NCBI RefSeq assembly: GCF_003206575.1
Contig: NZ_PZJO01000007.1
Coordinates: forward strand, 62,001-126,000
Source of the DNA: Salinicola endophyticus
GTDB taxonomy: Bacteria > Pseudomonadota > Gammaproteobacteria > Pseudomonadales > Halomonadaceae
Direction of reading: 5' to 3'
DNA length: 64,000 nucleotides
Shown here: piece by piece, positions 36,419 through 45,799 of the stretch
Position numbering within the stretch: the stretch's first letter is position 1
Layout: every line of letters starts with the position of its first letter
Notes under the pieces: model-generated
Database searches by the model: none
The model's input: the letters and a program-made list of their open reading frames with translations, nothing else
Told to the model about the DNA's origin: nothing
Program-made: the position numbers and the translations under genes

Positions 36419-37414
36419 TCAATAACCCGCCGTTCGATCTACCATGCCCGCAGGTCGCTGGCCGCTTTCCAGACGCTGCAGCGCCTTCGCCACCGCCTGG
36501 GCCACCTGTGGCGGGGTCGAGTCACAGGCATCGTGCGGCGTGACCAGGATCCGCTCGTGCCGCCAGAACGGATGATCCTGCGGCAGCGGCTCGATCGCGA
36601 AGACGTCCAGCGAGGCCGCCGCAAGCTGGCCGCTCGCCAGGGCCGCGAGCAGGTCGTCCTCGATGAGATGTTCACCGCGCCCGACGTGGATCAGCGCCGC
36701 GCCCCGTGGCATCCGGGCAAACAGCGTGGCGTCGAGGATGCCCCGGGTCTGCGGGGTCAATGGCAGCAGATTTATCAGGATGTCGCTGCGCGCCGCGAGC
36801 CGCTCGAGCCCCGCCTCACCGCTGAACCCCTCGACGCCGGCCGGCAGGTTGCGCCCGCTGCGCGAATGGATCGCCACGTCGTAATCCAGCGCCACCAGTG
36901 AGCGCGCCACCGCCCCGCCCATCCTGCCCGCCCCCAGCAGCCCCACGCGGACATCCGCGGCGGCGCGCTTCGGCAGACGCTCCCAGTGGCGTTGACGTTG
37001 ATGGCGCAGATAGTCGCCGAAGCGACGGTGATGCCACAGCACGTGCCAGGTCACGAATCCCGCCATCATCTGGGCCTGGGACTCACCGGCAATGCGCATC
37101 AGCGGCACGTCACTCGGCAGGCTGGGGCTTTGGAGAATCCCGTTGACGCCAGCGGCGATCGACGACACCAGGCGCAGATGGGGATAGGGCCGGAAATCCT
37201 CGGCTCCCGGGTCCCAGGCTAGCGCGAAGGTCACGCTCTCGGGATCGGTGATGGCATCCGGCAGTGCCAGACGGATATGCGGCGCCACCTGCTCGAAGGC
37301 GGCAATGTAGGTCGTCATGATCTCGGCCGAGCCCAACAGCACGCCCTGTACGGTGGGTGCACCGGCGCCTGGTTCGGGTGTCCGAGCGTGATGTTCGGTT
37401 TCCATGGTCGTCAT
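36419..37414 (-). CDS. Glyoxylate/hydroxypyruvate reductase A-like 2-hydroxyacid dehydrogenase
   Basis: A 331-residue D-2-hydroxyacid dehydrogenase. The NAD(P) fold is GLLGAGRMGGAVARSL (about 158-173), and active-site residues sit in HVGRGEHL (Arg), PLPQDHPFW (Glu/His region) and VTPHDA (His). Similarity is to GhrA, which reduces glyoxylate and hydroxypyruvate. It lies 24 bases after the ABC ATPase and 40 before the HDAC gene, so the three are probably one transcript. The real substrate may be a 2-oxo acid from this pathway. Confidence 0.85.
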   Translation of the reverse strand: MTTMETEHHARTPEPGAGAPTVQGVLLGSAEIMTTYIAAFEQVAPHIRLALPDAITDPESVTFALAWDPGAEDFRPYPHLRLVSSIAAGVNGILQSPSLPSDVPLMRIAGESQAQMMAGFVTWHVLWHHRRFGDYLRHQRQRHWERLPKRAAADVRVGLLGAGRMGGAVARSLVALDYDVAIHSRSGRNLPAGVEGFSGEAGLERLAARSDILINLLPLTPQTRGILDATLFARMPRGAALIHVGRGEHLIEDDLLAALASGQLAAASLDVFAIEPLPQDHPFWRHERILVTPHDACDSTPPQVAQAVAKALQRLESGQRPAGMVDRTAGY

Positions 37415-37438
37415 GCGTTCCCGGTGTCGTGGATCGGT

Positions 37439-39157
37439 TCAGAGCACCCCGGCGGTTGCCGTCACCGGCGCCGGCGCATCGCGGCGTCCCGGTATCGCTT
37501 CCAGCAGCTCGCGGGTATAGGGGTGTTGCGGCGAGTTAAAGATCTCCCTGGCGCTGCCGTGCTCGACGATACGGCCCTTCTGCATCACGATCAGACGATC
37601 GCAGATCTGGGCCGCCACCCGCAGGTCATGGGTGATGAACAGCAGCGAGAGATCGAGCTCCCGCTTCAGGTCATCGAGCAGCTTCAGCACCTGCGCCTGG
37701 ATCGAGACGTCCAGCGCCGAGACGGCCTCGTCGGCCACGATCAGTTCGGGGTTGAGCGCCAGCGCCCGGGCGATGCCGATACGCTGACGCTGGCCGCCGG
37801 AGAACTCGTGGGGATAGCGCTCGGCGGCGCCGCCATCGAGCCCCACCGTTGCCAGCAGCGCCCGCGCCTGTGCCAGCGCCTCGGCCTTGGGCACGCCGTT
37901 GGCGATCGGCCCCTGGGCAATCGCCATGCCGACACGGATGCGCGGGTTGAGCGACGCATACGGGTCCTGGAAGACCATCTGGATGCGACGCCGATGCGCT
38001 CGCAGCGCGCGGCCCTCCAGGGCGCTCAGGTCCACCCCGTCTAGACGGATCTCGCCGCTGTCCGGCCGGTTCAGGCCCACGATGCAGCGCCCCAGTGTCG
38101 ATTTCCCGGAGCCCGACTCGCCGACGATCCCCAGCGTCTCGCCCTTGCCGAGCGAGAAGCCGATGCCATCGAGCGCGACGACTTCACGCTTGGGCTGGAA
38201 CCAGCCGCCACTGGTGCGATAGACCTTGTCGAGGCCGCTGACCGACAACAGCGGTGTCGACTGCGTGCCGTCCCGCTGCGGCGGGATGGCACCCCCCGGC
38301 CTTTCCACCGCCGCCAGGACATCGGCGGGTCTTCCTACCGCCGCCACGACATCGGCGGGGATGGCGTCGATCAGCGCACGGGTGTAGTCATGCCGGGGAT
38401 GGTCGAGCACCTCGCGGGCCTCCCCCATCTCGACGATCTTGCCTTCGCGCATGACGCAGACGCGATCGGCGATCTCGGCGACCACGCCGAAATCGTGGGT
38501 GATGAACATCACCGCCATGCCGCGCCGCGCCTGCAGATCCTTCACCAGATGCAGAATCTGCGCCTGGGTGGTCACATCCAGCGCCGTGGTCGGCTCGTCG
38601 GCAATCAGCAGTTCCGGCTCGAGGGCCAGGGCCATGGCGATCATCACCCGCTGACGCTGGCCGCCGGAGAGCTCGAAGGGATAGGCGCGCAACGCCGACG
38701 TCGGATCGGGCAGGCGGACCTCCTCGAGCAGCGCCAGCGCCCTCTCCTTGCGCGCCCGCGGGGTCAACAAATCATGCGCCTCGAACACTTCGGCGATCTG
38801 CTCGCCGACCCGCATCAGCGGGTTGAGCGCCGTCATCGGCTCCTGAAAGATCATGCCGATACGCCGCCCGCGCAGGGCACGGTGGCTGAGTTCATCCATC
38901 GCCAGCACGTCCTGGCCGTCGAACAGCGCCCGCCCCTGGGCGACACGCACACCGCTCGGCAAGAGCCCCATGAGCGCATTGGCCGTCATCGACTTGCCGG
39001 AACCGGATTCGCCGACCACGCACAGGATCTCGCCCGCCGTCAGGTCGTAACTGACGTTATCGACGGCATAGAGCCGGTCGGCGCCCTCCGGCAGGGCCAG
39101 CGACAGGCGCTCGATACGCAGCAGGGGCGCGCCGGACTCTCGTGTGGGTTCACTCAT
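37439..39157 (-). CDS. Peptide ABC transporter ATPase, two nucleotide-binding domains fused
   Basis: A 572-residue protein with two complete oligopeptide-type ATPase domains, as in GsiA and YejF. Domain 1 (about 8-275) has [19 protein letters not shown] and [12 protein letters not shown]; domain 2 (about 300-560) has [21 protein letters not shown] and [12 protein letters not shown]. In the second, DEAVS replaces the usual DEPTS but the catalytic Glu remains. The linker holds a 10-residue duplication ([10 protein letters not shown] / [10 protein letters not shown]) made by a 30-base repeat. It powers the two permeases encoded just upstream. Confidence 0.93.
   Translation of the reverse strand: MSEPTRESGAPLLRIERLSLALPEGADRLYAVDNVSYDLTAGEILCVVGESGSGKSMTANALMGLLPSGVRVAQGRALFDGQDVLAMDELSHRALRGRRIGMIFQEPMTALNPLMRVGEQIAEVFEAHDLLTPRARKERALALLEEVRLPDPTSALRAYPFELSGGQRQRVMIAMALALEPELLIADEPTTALDVTTQAQILHLVKDLQARRGMAVMFITHDFGVVAEIADRVCVMREGKIVEMGEAREVLDHPRHDYTRALIDAIPADVVAAVGRPADVLAAVERPGGAIPPQRDGTQSTPLLSVSGLDKVYRTSGGWFQPKREVVALDGIGFSLGKGETLGIVGESGSGKSTLGRCIVGLNRPDSGEIRLDGVDLSALEGRALRAHRRRIQMVFQDPYASLNPRIRVGMAIAQGPIANGVPKAEALAQARALLATVGLDGGAAERYPHEFSGGQRQRIGIARALALNPELIVADEAVSALDVSIQAQVLKLLDDLKRELDLSLLFITHDLRVAAQICDRLIVMQKGRIVEHGSAREIFNSPQHPYTRELLEAIPGRRDAPAPVTATAGVL
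38301..38360. repeat. 30-bp in-frame tandem duplication in the ABC ATPase linker
   Basis: Two 30-base units at 38301-38330 and 38331-38360 share most bases (core accgccgcca-gacatcggcg). They code for the repeated PADV-AAV segment between the two ATPase domains. Confidence 0.8.
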
Positions 39158-39167
39158 GGTCGGTCTC

Positions 39168-40001
39168 CTAGCGAGCTCTGGCGAGCTGCGGGTTCAGTGC
39201 ATCATCCAGCCCTTCGCCGACCAGATTGAGCGCCAGCACCGTGAGCAGGATCGCCACCCCCGGAATGACCGACAGCCACCAGGCCTGGCGCATGACCGTC
39301 CGCGCGGCGCCGATCATGTAGCCCCAGGACATGGTGTCCGGGTCGCCGAGACCGAGGAAGGAGAGCGAGGATTCCAGCAGAATCGCCGTGGCCACCATGA
39401 GCGAGGCCAGCACGATCACCGGTGAGAGCGTATTGGGCAGGATCTGCTTGATGATGATGTCACGGTGGGTCTGGCCGACCAGGCGCGCCGCCTCGACGTA
39501 CTCGCGATGCTTGATCGAGAGAAATTCACCGCGCACCAGGCGCGCCACCGGCGGCCAGCTGACGATGGCGATGGCCAGCACGATAGAGAACGTACTCGGC
39601 TCCATGATCGCCACCAGCACGATCGCCAGCGCAAAGTTGGGAATGGTCTGGAAGAACTCGGTGAAGCGCATCAGAGCGTCGTCGACCTTGCCACCGAAAT
39701 ACCCCGCCAGCGCCCCGAGGGGCACCCCGATGGCGAGCGCCACCACGGTGGAGATCAAGCCGATCAGCAGCGACACCCAGGCGCCGTGGGCCAGCCCCGC
39801 GGCGACGTCGCGCCCCATGACATCGGTGCCCAGCCAGAAACCGGAGACTTCGCCCGGCGCCAGAAACGGTCGCTGCACCATGCGCCAGGGAGAGTCGGGA
39901 TAGAGAAAGGGCGCCAGCAAGGCCAGCAGCACCACCAGACCGAGAATCACCAGCCCCACCAGGGCGCCACGATTCTGGGCAAAGCGTTTGAAGAAATTCA
40001 T
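39168..40001 (-). CDS. Peptide ABC transporter permease (DppC/OppC type)
   Basis: A 277-residue inner-membrane permease with six helices and the short cytosolic N-terminus of DppC-type proteins. The EAA loop that docks on the ATPase is REYVEAARLVGQTHRDIIIK (about 167-186). GTDVMGRDVAAGLAHGAW is the conserved first periplasmic block. It is ten bases upstream of the ATPase gene. Confidence 0.93.
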   Translation of the reverse strand: MNFFKRFAQNRGALVGLVILGLVVLLALLAPFLYPDSPWRMVQRPFLAPGEVSGFWLGTDVMGRDVAAGLAHGAWVSLLIGLISTVVALAIGVPLGALAGYFGGKVDDALMRFTEFFQTIPNFALAIVLVAIMEPSTFSIVLAIAIVSWPPVARLVRGEFLSIKHREYVEAARLVGQTHRDIIIKQILPNTLSPVIVLASLMVATAILLESSLSFLGLGDPDTMSWGYMIGAARTVMRQAWWLSVIPGVAILLTVLALNLVGEGLDDALNPQLARAR

Positions 40002-40115
40002 GCGGCCCCCAAAGAAAGAGTTGCCTGGATCGCCGAGCGGAATGAAGCGCGAGGCGCTCGGCGCGCAGAGAGCAAGACATAACTGGCTGTTAGGATTGCG
40101 CTAGAGCACCGCGCA

Positions 40116-40182
40116 CCATTTCGCCGGGAGCGAAATGGAACAGCCGCAGGCTGGCCTTCGGTGGCCGCCAGGACGGCGGCCA
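40116..40182. repeat. Three consecutive hairpins between the two permease genes
   Basis: Within the 209-base gap between the permeases are three stems in a row: ccatttcgc / gcgaaatgg (9 bp, 40116-40138), cagcc / ggctg (40141-40153), and tggccgcc / ggcggcca (8 bp, 40162-40182). The rest of the gap has no gene. This looks like a REP-type repeat inserted in the operon, and it may stabilise or limit the distal mRNA. Confidence 0.55.
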
Positions 40183-40210
40183 TAGCAAAGCGATCCGTCC
40201 GCGCAGGCAT

Positions 40211-41191
40211 TCAGGTAGCGCCTTGCTTGATCCGCGGATCGGCGAGCCGATAGATCACGTCGGTGAGCATGTTGAACAGGATCACCAGCAGCGCGCAGAA
40301 GAAGAAGATGCCCAGCAGCAGGTTGTAGTCCCGCTGCATCAGCGCCTCGTACATCAGCCGGCCGATACCGGGCCAGGCGAACACGGTCTCGGTCAGCACC
40401 GCCCCGCCCACCATCTGCCCGGCCTGCAGCCCGGCCAGGGTGATGATCGGCAGCAGTGCATTGCGCAGGATATGCCGACGCTGGATCACCCCCGGCGCCA
40501 GCCCCTTGGCGCGTGCCGTCTTGACGAAATCCTGCTGCGACACGCTCAGCATCGAGGTGCGCGTCATCCGGGTGTAGACCGCCATGAAGAACAGCCCCAG
40601 CGTCAGCGCCGGCAGAATCAGATGAACCGCGACGTCGCCGACGTGGGCCAGGCCGGTGTAGTCGGCACCGACCGTCGAGTAGCCGTAGGCGGGCAGCCAG
40701 TCGAGCGTCACCGAAAAGACCAGCACCGCCATCATCGCCACCCAGTAGAGCGGCGTGGCATAGAACAGCAGCGCCAGCCCCATGATGATCGAGCCCGATG
40801 GCCGTTTGGCGCGCATGGCGGCCAGCGCCCCCGCGATGATCCCGAACAGCAGCGAGATGCAGAACGCCGCGCCGGTGAGCAGCAGCGTCGCCGGCAATCG
40901 CTCCAGAATCAGATCGAGCACCGGCATCTGCTGGCGATAGGAGTAGCCGAAGTCGAGCTGCAGCACCCCGCTCATGTAGCGCCAGAGCTGCACCGGCAGT
41001 GGCTGGTCGAGACCGAAGCGTTCGCGCAGATCGTCGAGGAACTGCTGGTCGGTCGCCCCGGCTTCGCCCGCCATGACGGCCGCCGGATCACCGGGGGCGG
41101 CGTGAATCAGGAAGAAATTGAATACCAGGATCGCCAACAGCACGATGACGGCCTTGCCGACACGACCCAGGATCAGAGAGACATAAGCCAT
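40211..41191 (-). CDS. Peptide ABC transporter permease (DppB/OppB type)
   Basis: A 326-residue permease with the long periplasmic loop after the first helix that marks DppB-type subunits (GEAGATDQQFLDDLRERFGL region) and the EAA loop QQDFVKTARAKGLAPGVIQR (about 223-242). The AVLTETVFAWPGIGRLMYEA block is characteristic. It is 67 bases downstream of the binding-protein gene. Confidence 0.93.
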   Translation of the reverse strand: MAYVSLILGRVGKAVIVLLAILVFNFFLIHAAPGDPAAVMAGEAGATDQQFLDDLRERFGLDQPLPVQLWRYMSGVLQLDFGYSYRQQMPVLDLILERLPATLLLTGAAFCISLLFGIIAGALAAMRAKRPSGSIIMGLALLFYATPLYWVAMMAVLVFSVTLDWLPAYGYSTVGADYTGLAHVGDVAVHLILPALTLGLFFMAVYTRMTRTSMLSVSQQDFVKTARAKGLAPGVIQRRHILRNALLPIITLAGLQAGQMVGGAVLTETVFAWPGIGRLMYEALMQRDYNLLLGIFFFCALLVILFNMLTDVIYRLADPRIKQGAT

Positions 41192-41258
41192 GGTTCTGTC
41201 CTCGCCGAGCGTCGGCCACCTGAAGGCCGCCGACGCTGCCTACCGAAACGGGGGTCGC

Positions 41259-42830
41259 CTACTGCTCGATCCAGGCGTTCTTGAACCCGTCGTTGAGACC
41301 GATACCGGTGGTGATCAGGTCATGCACGTTACAGCGGTAGATCGTCGGCTGCGCCAGCTCCATGATCCACGCCAGCGGCACGTCGTCGTGCAGCGTCTGC
41401 TGAATCTGGTCGTACATCGCCTGGCGTTTGTCGGGGTCGTTCTCCACCGCGGCAGCGGCGAACAGCTTGTCGATCTCGGGGTTCTCGTAGCCCTCGACGT
41501 TGTTCCACGGCGAACCCTTGGCGATATTGCTGGAGATGTAGGTCCGGGCGATGCCCAGTGACGGATCGCCATACTGGAACAGGTAGGTGAAGGCGATATC
41601 GTAGTCCCAGTCACTCACCTTCTGGTTCCACCCCGCCACGTCCGAGGACTCGGTTTCGATGTCGATGCCCACATCCTCGAGGTTCTGGCGCACGGCTTCC
41701 GCCCAGCGGGTCCAGGTCTCGCCGTAGGGCAGCGGCAACAAGCGTACCGGTTCGCCCTTGTAGCCCATCTCGGCGAGCAGCTCCCTGGACTTGTCAGGGT
41801 CGTAGGGGTACGGCTGGAGATCGTCGTCATGAGCGGCCAGGGTCGAACTGAACGGGCCGTTGGGCACCTTGCCCAGCCCATTCCAGAGCACGTTCTTGGC
41901 GAAATCACGATCGATGGCGTACATCACCGCCTGGCGGAAGCGCTTGTCGGCGGTCGGCCCTTCACGGTTGTTGAGCCACAGCATGGCGAACGGGTTGAAG
42001 TACTCGCTGCCCGCCTCCGTCATGCAGCTTCCGTCCAACTTGGCGAGACGCGGGATATCGAAGTTCTCCACCGAGCCGGCGGGCATGATGTTCAGGGTCC
42101 CGTTCTCGTAGGCCGCTGCCCGGGACGCCGCATCCGGGATCACGTGCCAGTAGATCTTGTCGAGATAGGGCTTGCCCGCTTCGTAGTAGTTCGGGTTCTT
42201 GTCCAGCTCGATCACCGAGCCGCGATCCCATTTGGCGAACTCGAACGGGCCTGTGCCGATCGGATGGTTGTTGGCCGGATTGTTGTAGAAATCGGTGCCC
42301 GCGTAGAGGTGCTTGGGCACGATCGGCAAGGTACCGACCTCGAAGGCCTGGATGAAGGCCGGGAAGGGCTGCTTGAGCGTGAAGACCACCGTCTCGTCAT
42401 CCGGCGCCTCGATGCTGGCGACGTGGTCGAGAATCGCGCGGGTTCGCGGGTTGGTCTCGCGCAGGAACACATCGGCGGAGAACACCACGTCGGCGGCGGA
42501 GAACGCCTCGCCGTCATGCCATGTCACGTCGGGGTGCAGATGGAAGGTGTAGGTCAGGCCATCGTCGCTGATCTCCCAGGAGGTCGCCAGCTGCGGCATC
42601 GGCTCGAGGTCGGCGTCGTAACGCAGTAACCCTTCGAAGATATTCCCGGCCACCCGCTGGGTGGGGGCATTCTGCACCAGCGGCAGCATCAGCCCCGGCG
42701 GCTCGGGCTGAATGGCGACATTGGCGACTCCGCCGGATGACGGCGTTTCCTGAGCCACGGCGGGCAGTGCGACAGCAAGCGATAGCGCGGCCGCCGTCAG
42801 ACGGCCGGTCACGGACGATAGCAGGGTCAT
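41259..42830 (-). CDS. Peptide ABC transporter substrate-binding protein (SBP family 5)
   Basis: A 523-residue periplasmic binding protein with a Sec signal (1-26, cleavage after AVA-QE). Family 5 blocks: LATSWEISDDGLTYTFHLHP (about 82-101), WHDGEAFSAADVVFS, and AVMYAIDRDFAKNVLWNGLG. Family members bind oligopeptides, nickel, glutathione, opines or sugars, so the ligand is open. It heads the minus-strand transporter operon that also carries a reductase and deacetylase. Confidence 0.93.
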   Translation of the reverse strand: MTLLSSVTGRLTAAALSLAVALPAVAQETPSSGGVANVAIQPEPPGLMLPLVQNAPTQRVAGNIFEGLLRYDADLEPMPQLATSWEISDDGLTYTFHLHPDVTWHDGEAFSAADVVFSADVFLRETNPRTRAILDHVASIEAPDDETVVFTLKQPFPAFIQAFEVGTLPIVPKHLYAGTDFYNNPANNHPIGTGPFEFAKWDRGSVIELDKNPNYYEAGKPYLDKIYWHVIPDAASRAAAYENGTLNIMPAGSVENFDIPRLAKLDGSCMTEAGSEYFNPFAMLWLNNREGPTADKRFRQAVMYAIDRDFAKNVLWNGLGKVPNGPFSSTLAAHDDDLQPYPYDPDKSRELLAEMGYKGEPVRLLPLPYGETWTRWAEAVRQNLEDVGIDIETESSDVAGWNQKVSDWDYDIAFTYLFQYGDPSLGIARTYISSNIAKGSPWNNVEGYENPEIDKLFAAAAVENDPDKRQAMYDQIQQTLHDDVPLAWIMELAQPTIYRCNVHDLITTGIGLNDGFKNAWIEQ

Positions 42831-42942
42831 GGCAGATCTCGTCGTTATTGGATTTGTCGAATCTTCGAACCACTGTCAAAGCGCCTTTCAGACGCGTTCA
42901 GCGCGATAGGTCAGGGTTACCGCGCGCCTTCTCGTATCCAGC

Positions 42943-43017
42943 CTCGTGATGTCCAATCTGGTGATGTACGACCGGGTGATGTACGACCTCGTACTGTCCC
43001 GTCTCTGATATCCAACC
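42943..43017. repeat. 15-bp degenerate tandem repeat, about five units
   Basis: Units start at 42943, 42958, 42973, 42988 and 43003, with the core gtgatgtacgac best kept in the second and third. The array lies between the divergently unlinked binding-protein and aldolase genes, which are both on the minus strand. Confidence 0.75.
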
Positions 43018-43060
43018 TCAGGGATCGCCGGCAGACGTGCGGGCCTCCAGCGGCGCTCCG

Positions 43061-43825
43061 TCAGCCCTCGAAATCGGGCTGAATGCGCTGCAGCAGGCGC
43101 AGATAGGCCTCCCACTCCGGATCGCGATCGGTGACACCGTGATCCGCGTCCCACTTTTCGTACTGCCGCGCGGTGTGCTCGGCCAGGGCATCGTCCACCC
43201 GGCGAATCTTCATGCCGCTGCCCATCAGCGCGAGCTGTGCCTGACAGCTGCGCTCGAGGTTGTGCATCCGTTTGAAAGCCTCGCCGACGCTACGCCCACA
43301 CACCAGCATGCCGTGGTTGCGCAGCACCATGACCGGCTTGTCGCCGAGATCCGCGACCAGGCGCTCGCGCTCGGCCAGGTCCAGGGCGATCCCCTCGTAG
43401 TCGTGATAGGCGGTGCGGCCGTGGAACTCCATCGACCACTGGTTCAGGGACAACAGCCCCTCTTCCAGACACGAGACGGCGACACCGGCCACCGAGTGGG
43501 TATGCAGTACACAGTGAACGTCCGGGCGCGCCTCGTGGATCGCACTGTGGATGGTGAAGCCGGCCTTGTTGATCCCGGCACGCTCCGGATCGTCGAGCAC
43601 CTTCCCTTCGAGATCGACGGTCACCAGATTGGCCGCGGTCACTTCCTCGAAGCGATAGCCGTAAGGGTTGATCAGGAAGTTCTCCTTGCCCGCCTCGGCA
43701 CGTGCGGAGATATGCGTATAGATGCTGTCATCCAGGCCGAAATGCGCGATCAGCCGATAGGCTGCCGCCAGGTCGCGACGTGCGACCTGCTTCGAGGCCT
43801 GGTGAGCGTCATTCGCCATATCCAT
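43061..43825 (-). CDS. Class II aldolase/adducin family protein
   Basis: A 254-residue protein of the class II aldolase fold. Metal ligands are seen in LHTHSVAG (two His) and RNHGMLVCG (His). NKAGFTIHSAIHEARPDVHC is the usual approach to the site. Members split or epimerise sugar phosphates, or act on related hydroxy acids; the subgroup with THIS-RAE near the N-terminus is often unassigned. AGGAG precedes two adjacent ATGs (43828 and 43825), and I took the better spaced. It is divergent from a GntR gene with a palindrome between them. Confidence 0.88.
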   Translation of the reverse strand: MDMANDAHQASKQVARRDLAAAYRLIAHFGLDDSIYTHISARAEAGKENFLINPYGYRFEEVTAANLVTVDLEGKVLDDPERAGINKAGFTIHSAIHEARPDVHCVLHTHSVAGVAVSCLEEGLLSLNQWSMEFHGRTAYHDYEGIALDLAERERLVADLGDKPVMVLRNHGMLVCGRSVGEAFKRMHNLERSCQAQLALMGSGMKIRRVDDALAEHTARQYEKWDADHGVTDRDPEWEAYLRLLQRIQPDFEG

Positions 43826-43910
43826 CATCGATCTCCTGTGGGGGCATGCGACAGCGCCGTCATCGTCGGCGACCGCGGGGTCTGTCATTAACCTATCAGG
43901 CAATTTTCAA

Positions 43911-43929
43911 ACTGTCGACACTCGACAGT
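43911..43929. promoter_or_regulatory. Perfect palindrome between aldolase and GntR genes
   Basis: ACTGTCGA and TCGACAGT are perfect 8-base arms around CAC. It lies 62 bases before the GntR start and 86 bases before the divergent aldolase start. This geometry is typical of a GntR autoregulatory operator that also controls the divergent gene. Confidence 0.65.
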
Positions 43930-43991
43930 CGACCCGCTACGATCGCCACAGAGTGTGTGAGCGATGCCAACCGCCAGCCAAACGAGATGCC

Positions 43992-44675
43992 ATGACGACG
44001 ACCACGCAGGGATTTGCCACCATTCAGCAGCGCGATCTGGTCAACCAGATTGCCGACATGCTGACGGAAGCGCTGCTCAAGGGGGATTTCGCACCCGGGG
44101 TGCATCTGGCCGAAGCGCAACTGGCACGCGACTTCGGCGTCAGCCGCGCCCCGGTGCGGGAAGCGGCACGTCTGCTCGAAAGCCGTGGCATGCTGGTCTC
44201 CCAGCCCCGGCGCGGCTTCTTCGTGCGCACCTTCAACGCCGACGAGCTGGAGGATGTCTACGACCTGCGCCTCTGCCTCGAGCGCCACGCCGTTCGCCTG
44301 CTCGCCGGCAAGTTGACCGACGAGATGGAAGCGGCGCTCACGCATCAGCTCGAGAAGATGCGCCAGGTAGCCCGCGACGGCACCGCCGTGCAGCAGATCG
44401 AGGAGGATGTCGCCTTCCATCGCATGCTGTGCGAGTTCAGCGGCAACCAGCGCCTGGTGCGCGTGTTCGACGAGCTGTGCCACGAGATGCGCTTCTGCAT
44501 TCTGCTGATCGGTCAGCTCTACGATGACGCCATGCGCGTCGCCGATACCCACGAGCCGATTCTGGAAGCGCTGCGCACCCGCTCCCCCGACGCCGGCGAG
44601 GCGGCGCTGGACTACCATATCGGCGTCGCCCAGCAGCGGGTGATGGAGATGTTCCGGGAACGTGCCAAGCGCTGA
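43992..44675 (+). CDS. GntR-family regulator, FCD subgroup (second)
   Basis: A 227-residue regulator: winged helix with EAQLARDFGVSRAPVREAAR, wing PRRGFFVRTF, and an FCD domain (LEDVYDLRLCLERHAVRLLA; metal-type His residues in DVAFHRMLC and DTHEPIL). It faces the class II aldolase gene and precedes the second HDAC gene. It is the likely controller of this cluster. The ATG at 43992 has GAGATGCC close upstream. Confidence 0.92.
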   Translation: MTTTTQGFATIQQRDLVNQIADMLTEALLKGDFAPGVHLAEAQLARDFGVSRAPVREAARLLESRGMLVSQPRRGFFVRTFNADELEDVYDLRLCLERHAVRLLAGKLTDEMEAALTHQLEKMRQVARDGTAVQQIEEDVAFHRMLCEFSGNQRLVRVFDELCHEMRFCILLIGQLYDDAMRVADTHEPILEALRTRSPDAGEAALDYHIGVAQQRVMEMFRERAKR

Positions 44676-44773
44676 TGGCGGCCCGGCGCCCGTGAGCATG
44701 GCAGCGGTCTCTGGCCGTACCGCACGGGCCCGAGTACCGATATCGCAGACCTGCCAACCAGGGGGAGATGACT

Positions 44774-45799
44774 ATGCATGTGTTCGTGAGTGACGCTCAC
44801 CGCGATCACGACCCGCAGTTCTTCGTCGTGCGCGGTCAGGTCCGCCGCAGCAACGAGCAGCCGGAACGGGCCGATCGCCTGCAGCGCTCCGCCGCCAGCG
44901 CCGGCCATACCCTGGTCACCGCGGATGCCGAGGTCGACCACGACACACTGTCCCCTGTCCACACCCCGCGCTATCTCGACTTCCTCGAACACGTCCACAG
45001 CCGCTGGCTGGCTCTGGAGGACCGCAACCCGGAGGAAGTGGTCGCCAACGTCCACCCCTTTCCCGGCGAGCCCTGCACCTACCCGGATCATCTGGTCGGG
45101 CGGGTCGGCTTCCACCTGGGCGATATGGCCGCCTCGATCGGGCCCGGCACCTGGCGGGCGGCGAGAGGTGCCGCCCAGTGCGCCCTGAGCGCGGCTCGCC
45201 ACGTCCAGTCAGGTCATCGCCTCGCCTACGCGCTGTGCCGCCCGCCGGGGCACCACGCCTACGCCGAGCGTGCCAACGGCTTCTGCTATCTCAACAACGC
45301 CGCCATCGCCGCCAGCGCGCTACGCCGTCACCATGCCCGGGTGGCGATACTCGATATCGACGTTCACCACGGTAACGGCACCCAGGGCATCTTCTACGAC
45401 CGTGACGATGTGCTGACGGTCTCGCTGCATGCGGACCCGCACTTCATGACCCCCTTTTTCACCGGTCACGCGCATGAAACCGGGCGCGACGCCGGCGAGG
45501 GCTACAACCTCAACCTGCCGCTGCCCCAGGGGCTCGAGACCGCTGGCTATCTGCGCCAGCTGACCCGCGCCTGCGAGCGCATCGCCGACTTCGCCCCCGG
45601 TGCGCTCGTCGTCTCGCTCGGCCTCGATATCTACGCACACGACCCCTACCAGGGCGTCGCGGTGACCACGCAGGGCTTTGCGCAGATCACCCGCCAGATC
45701 GCCCAGCTCGGCCTGCCCACCGTCATCGTGCAGGAGGGGGGCTACCTCTCCGATGCCCTCGGCGACAACCTGGTCAGCGCGCTGTCGGGGTTCGAATGA
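44774..45799 (+). CDS. Histone-deacetylase-fold amidohydrolase, paralogue 2
   Basis: A 341-residue zinc amidohydrolase. Key motifs: RPPGHHAYAERANGFCYLNN, ILDIDVHHGNG (zinc Asp and His), LGLDIYAHDP (zinc Asp) and QEGGYLSDAL. It shares its plan with the gene at 35359 but differs clearly in the substrate loops, so the pair probably acts on two different N-acyl amines. GGGGGAG is directly before an ATG at 44768, so the ATG at 44774 with 6 bases of spacing is preferred. Its stop overlaps the kinase start. Confidence 0.9.
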   Translation: MHVFVSDAHRDHDPQFFVVRGQVRRSNEQPERADRLQRSAASAGHTLVTADAEVDHDTLSPVHTPRYLDFLEHVHSRWLALEDRNPEEVVANVHPFPGEPCTYPDHLVGRVGFHLGDMAASIGPGTWRAARGAAQCALSAARHVQSGHRLAYALCRPPGHHAYAERANGFCYLNNAAIAASALRRHHARVAILDIDVHHGNGTQGIFYDRDDVLTVSLHADPHFMTPFFTGHAHETGRDAGEGYNLNLPLPQGLETAGYLRQLTRACERIADFAPGALVVSLGLDIYAHDPYQGVAVTTQGFAQITRQIAQLGLPTVIVQEGGYLSDALGDNLVSALSGFE

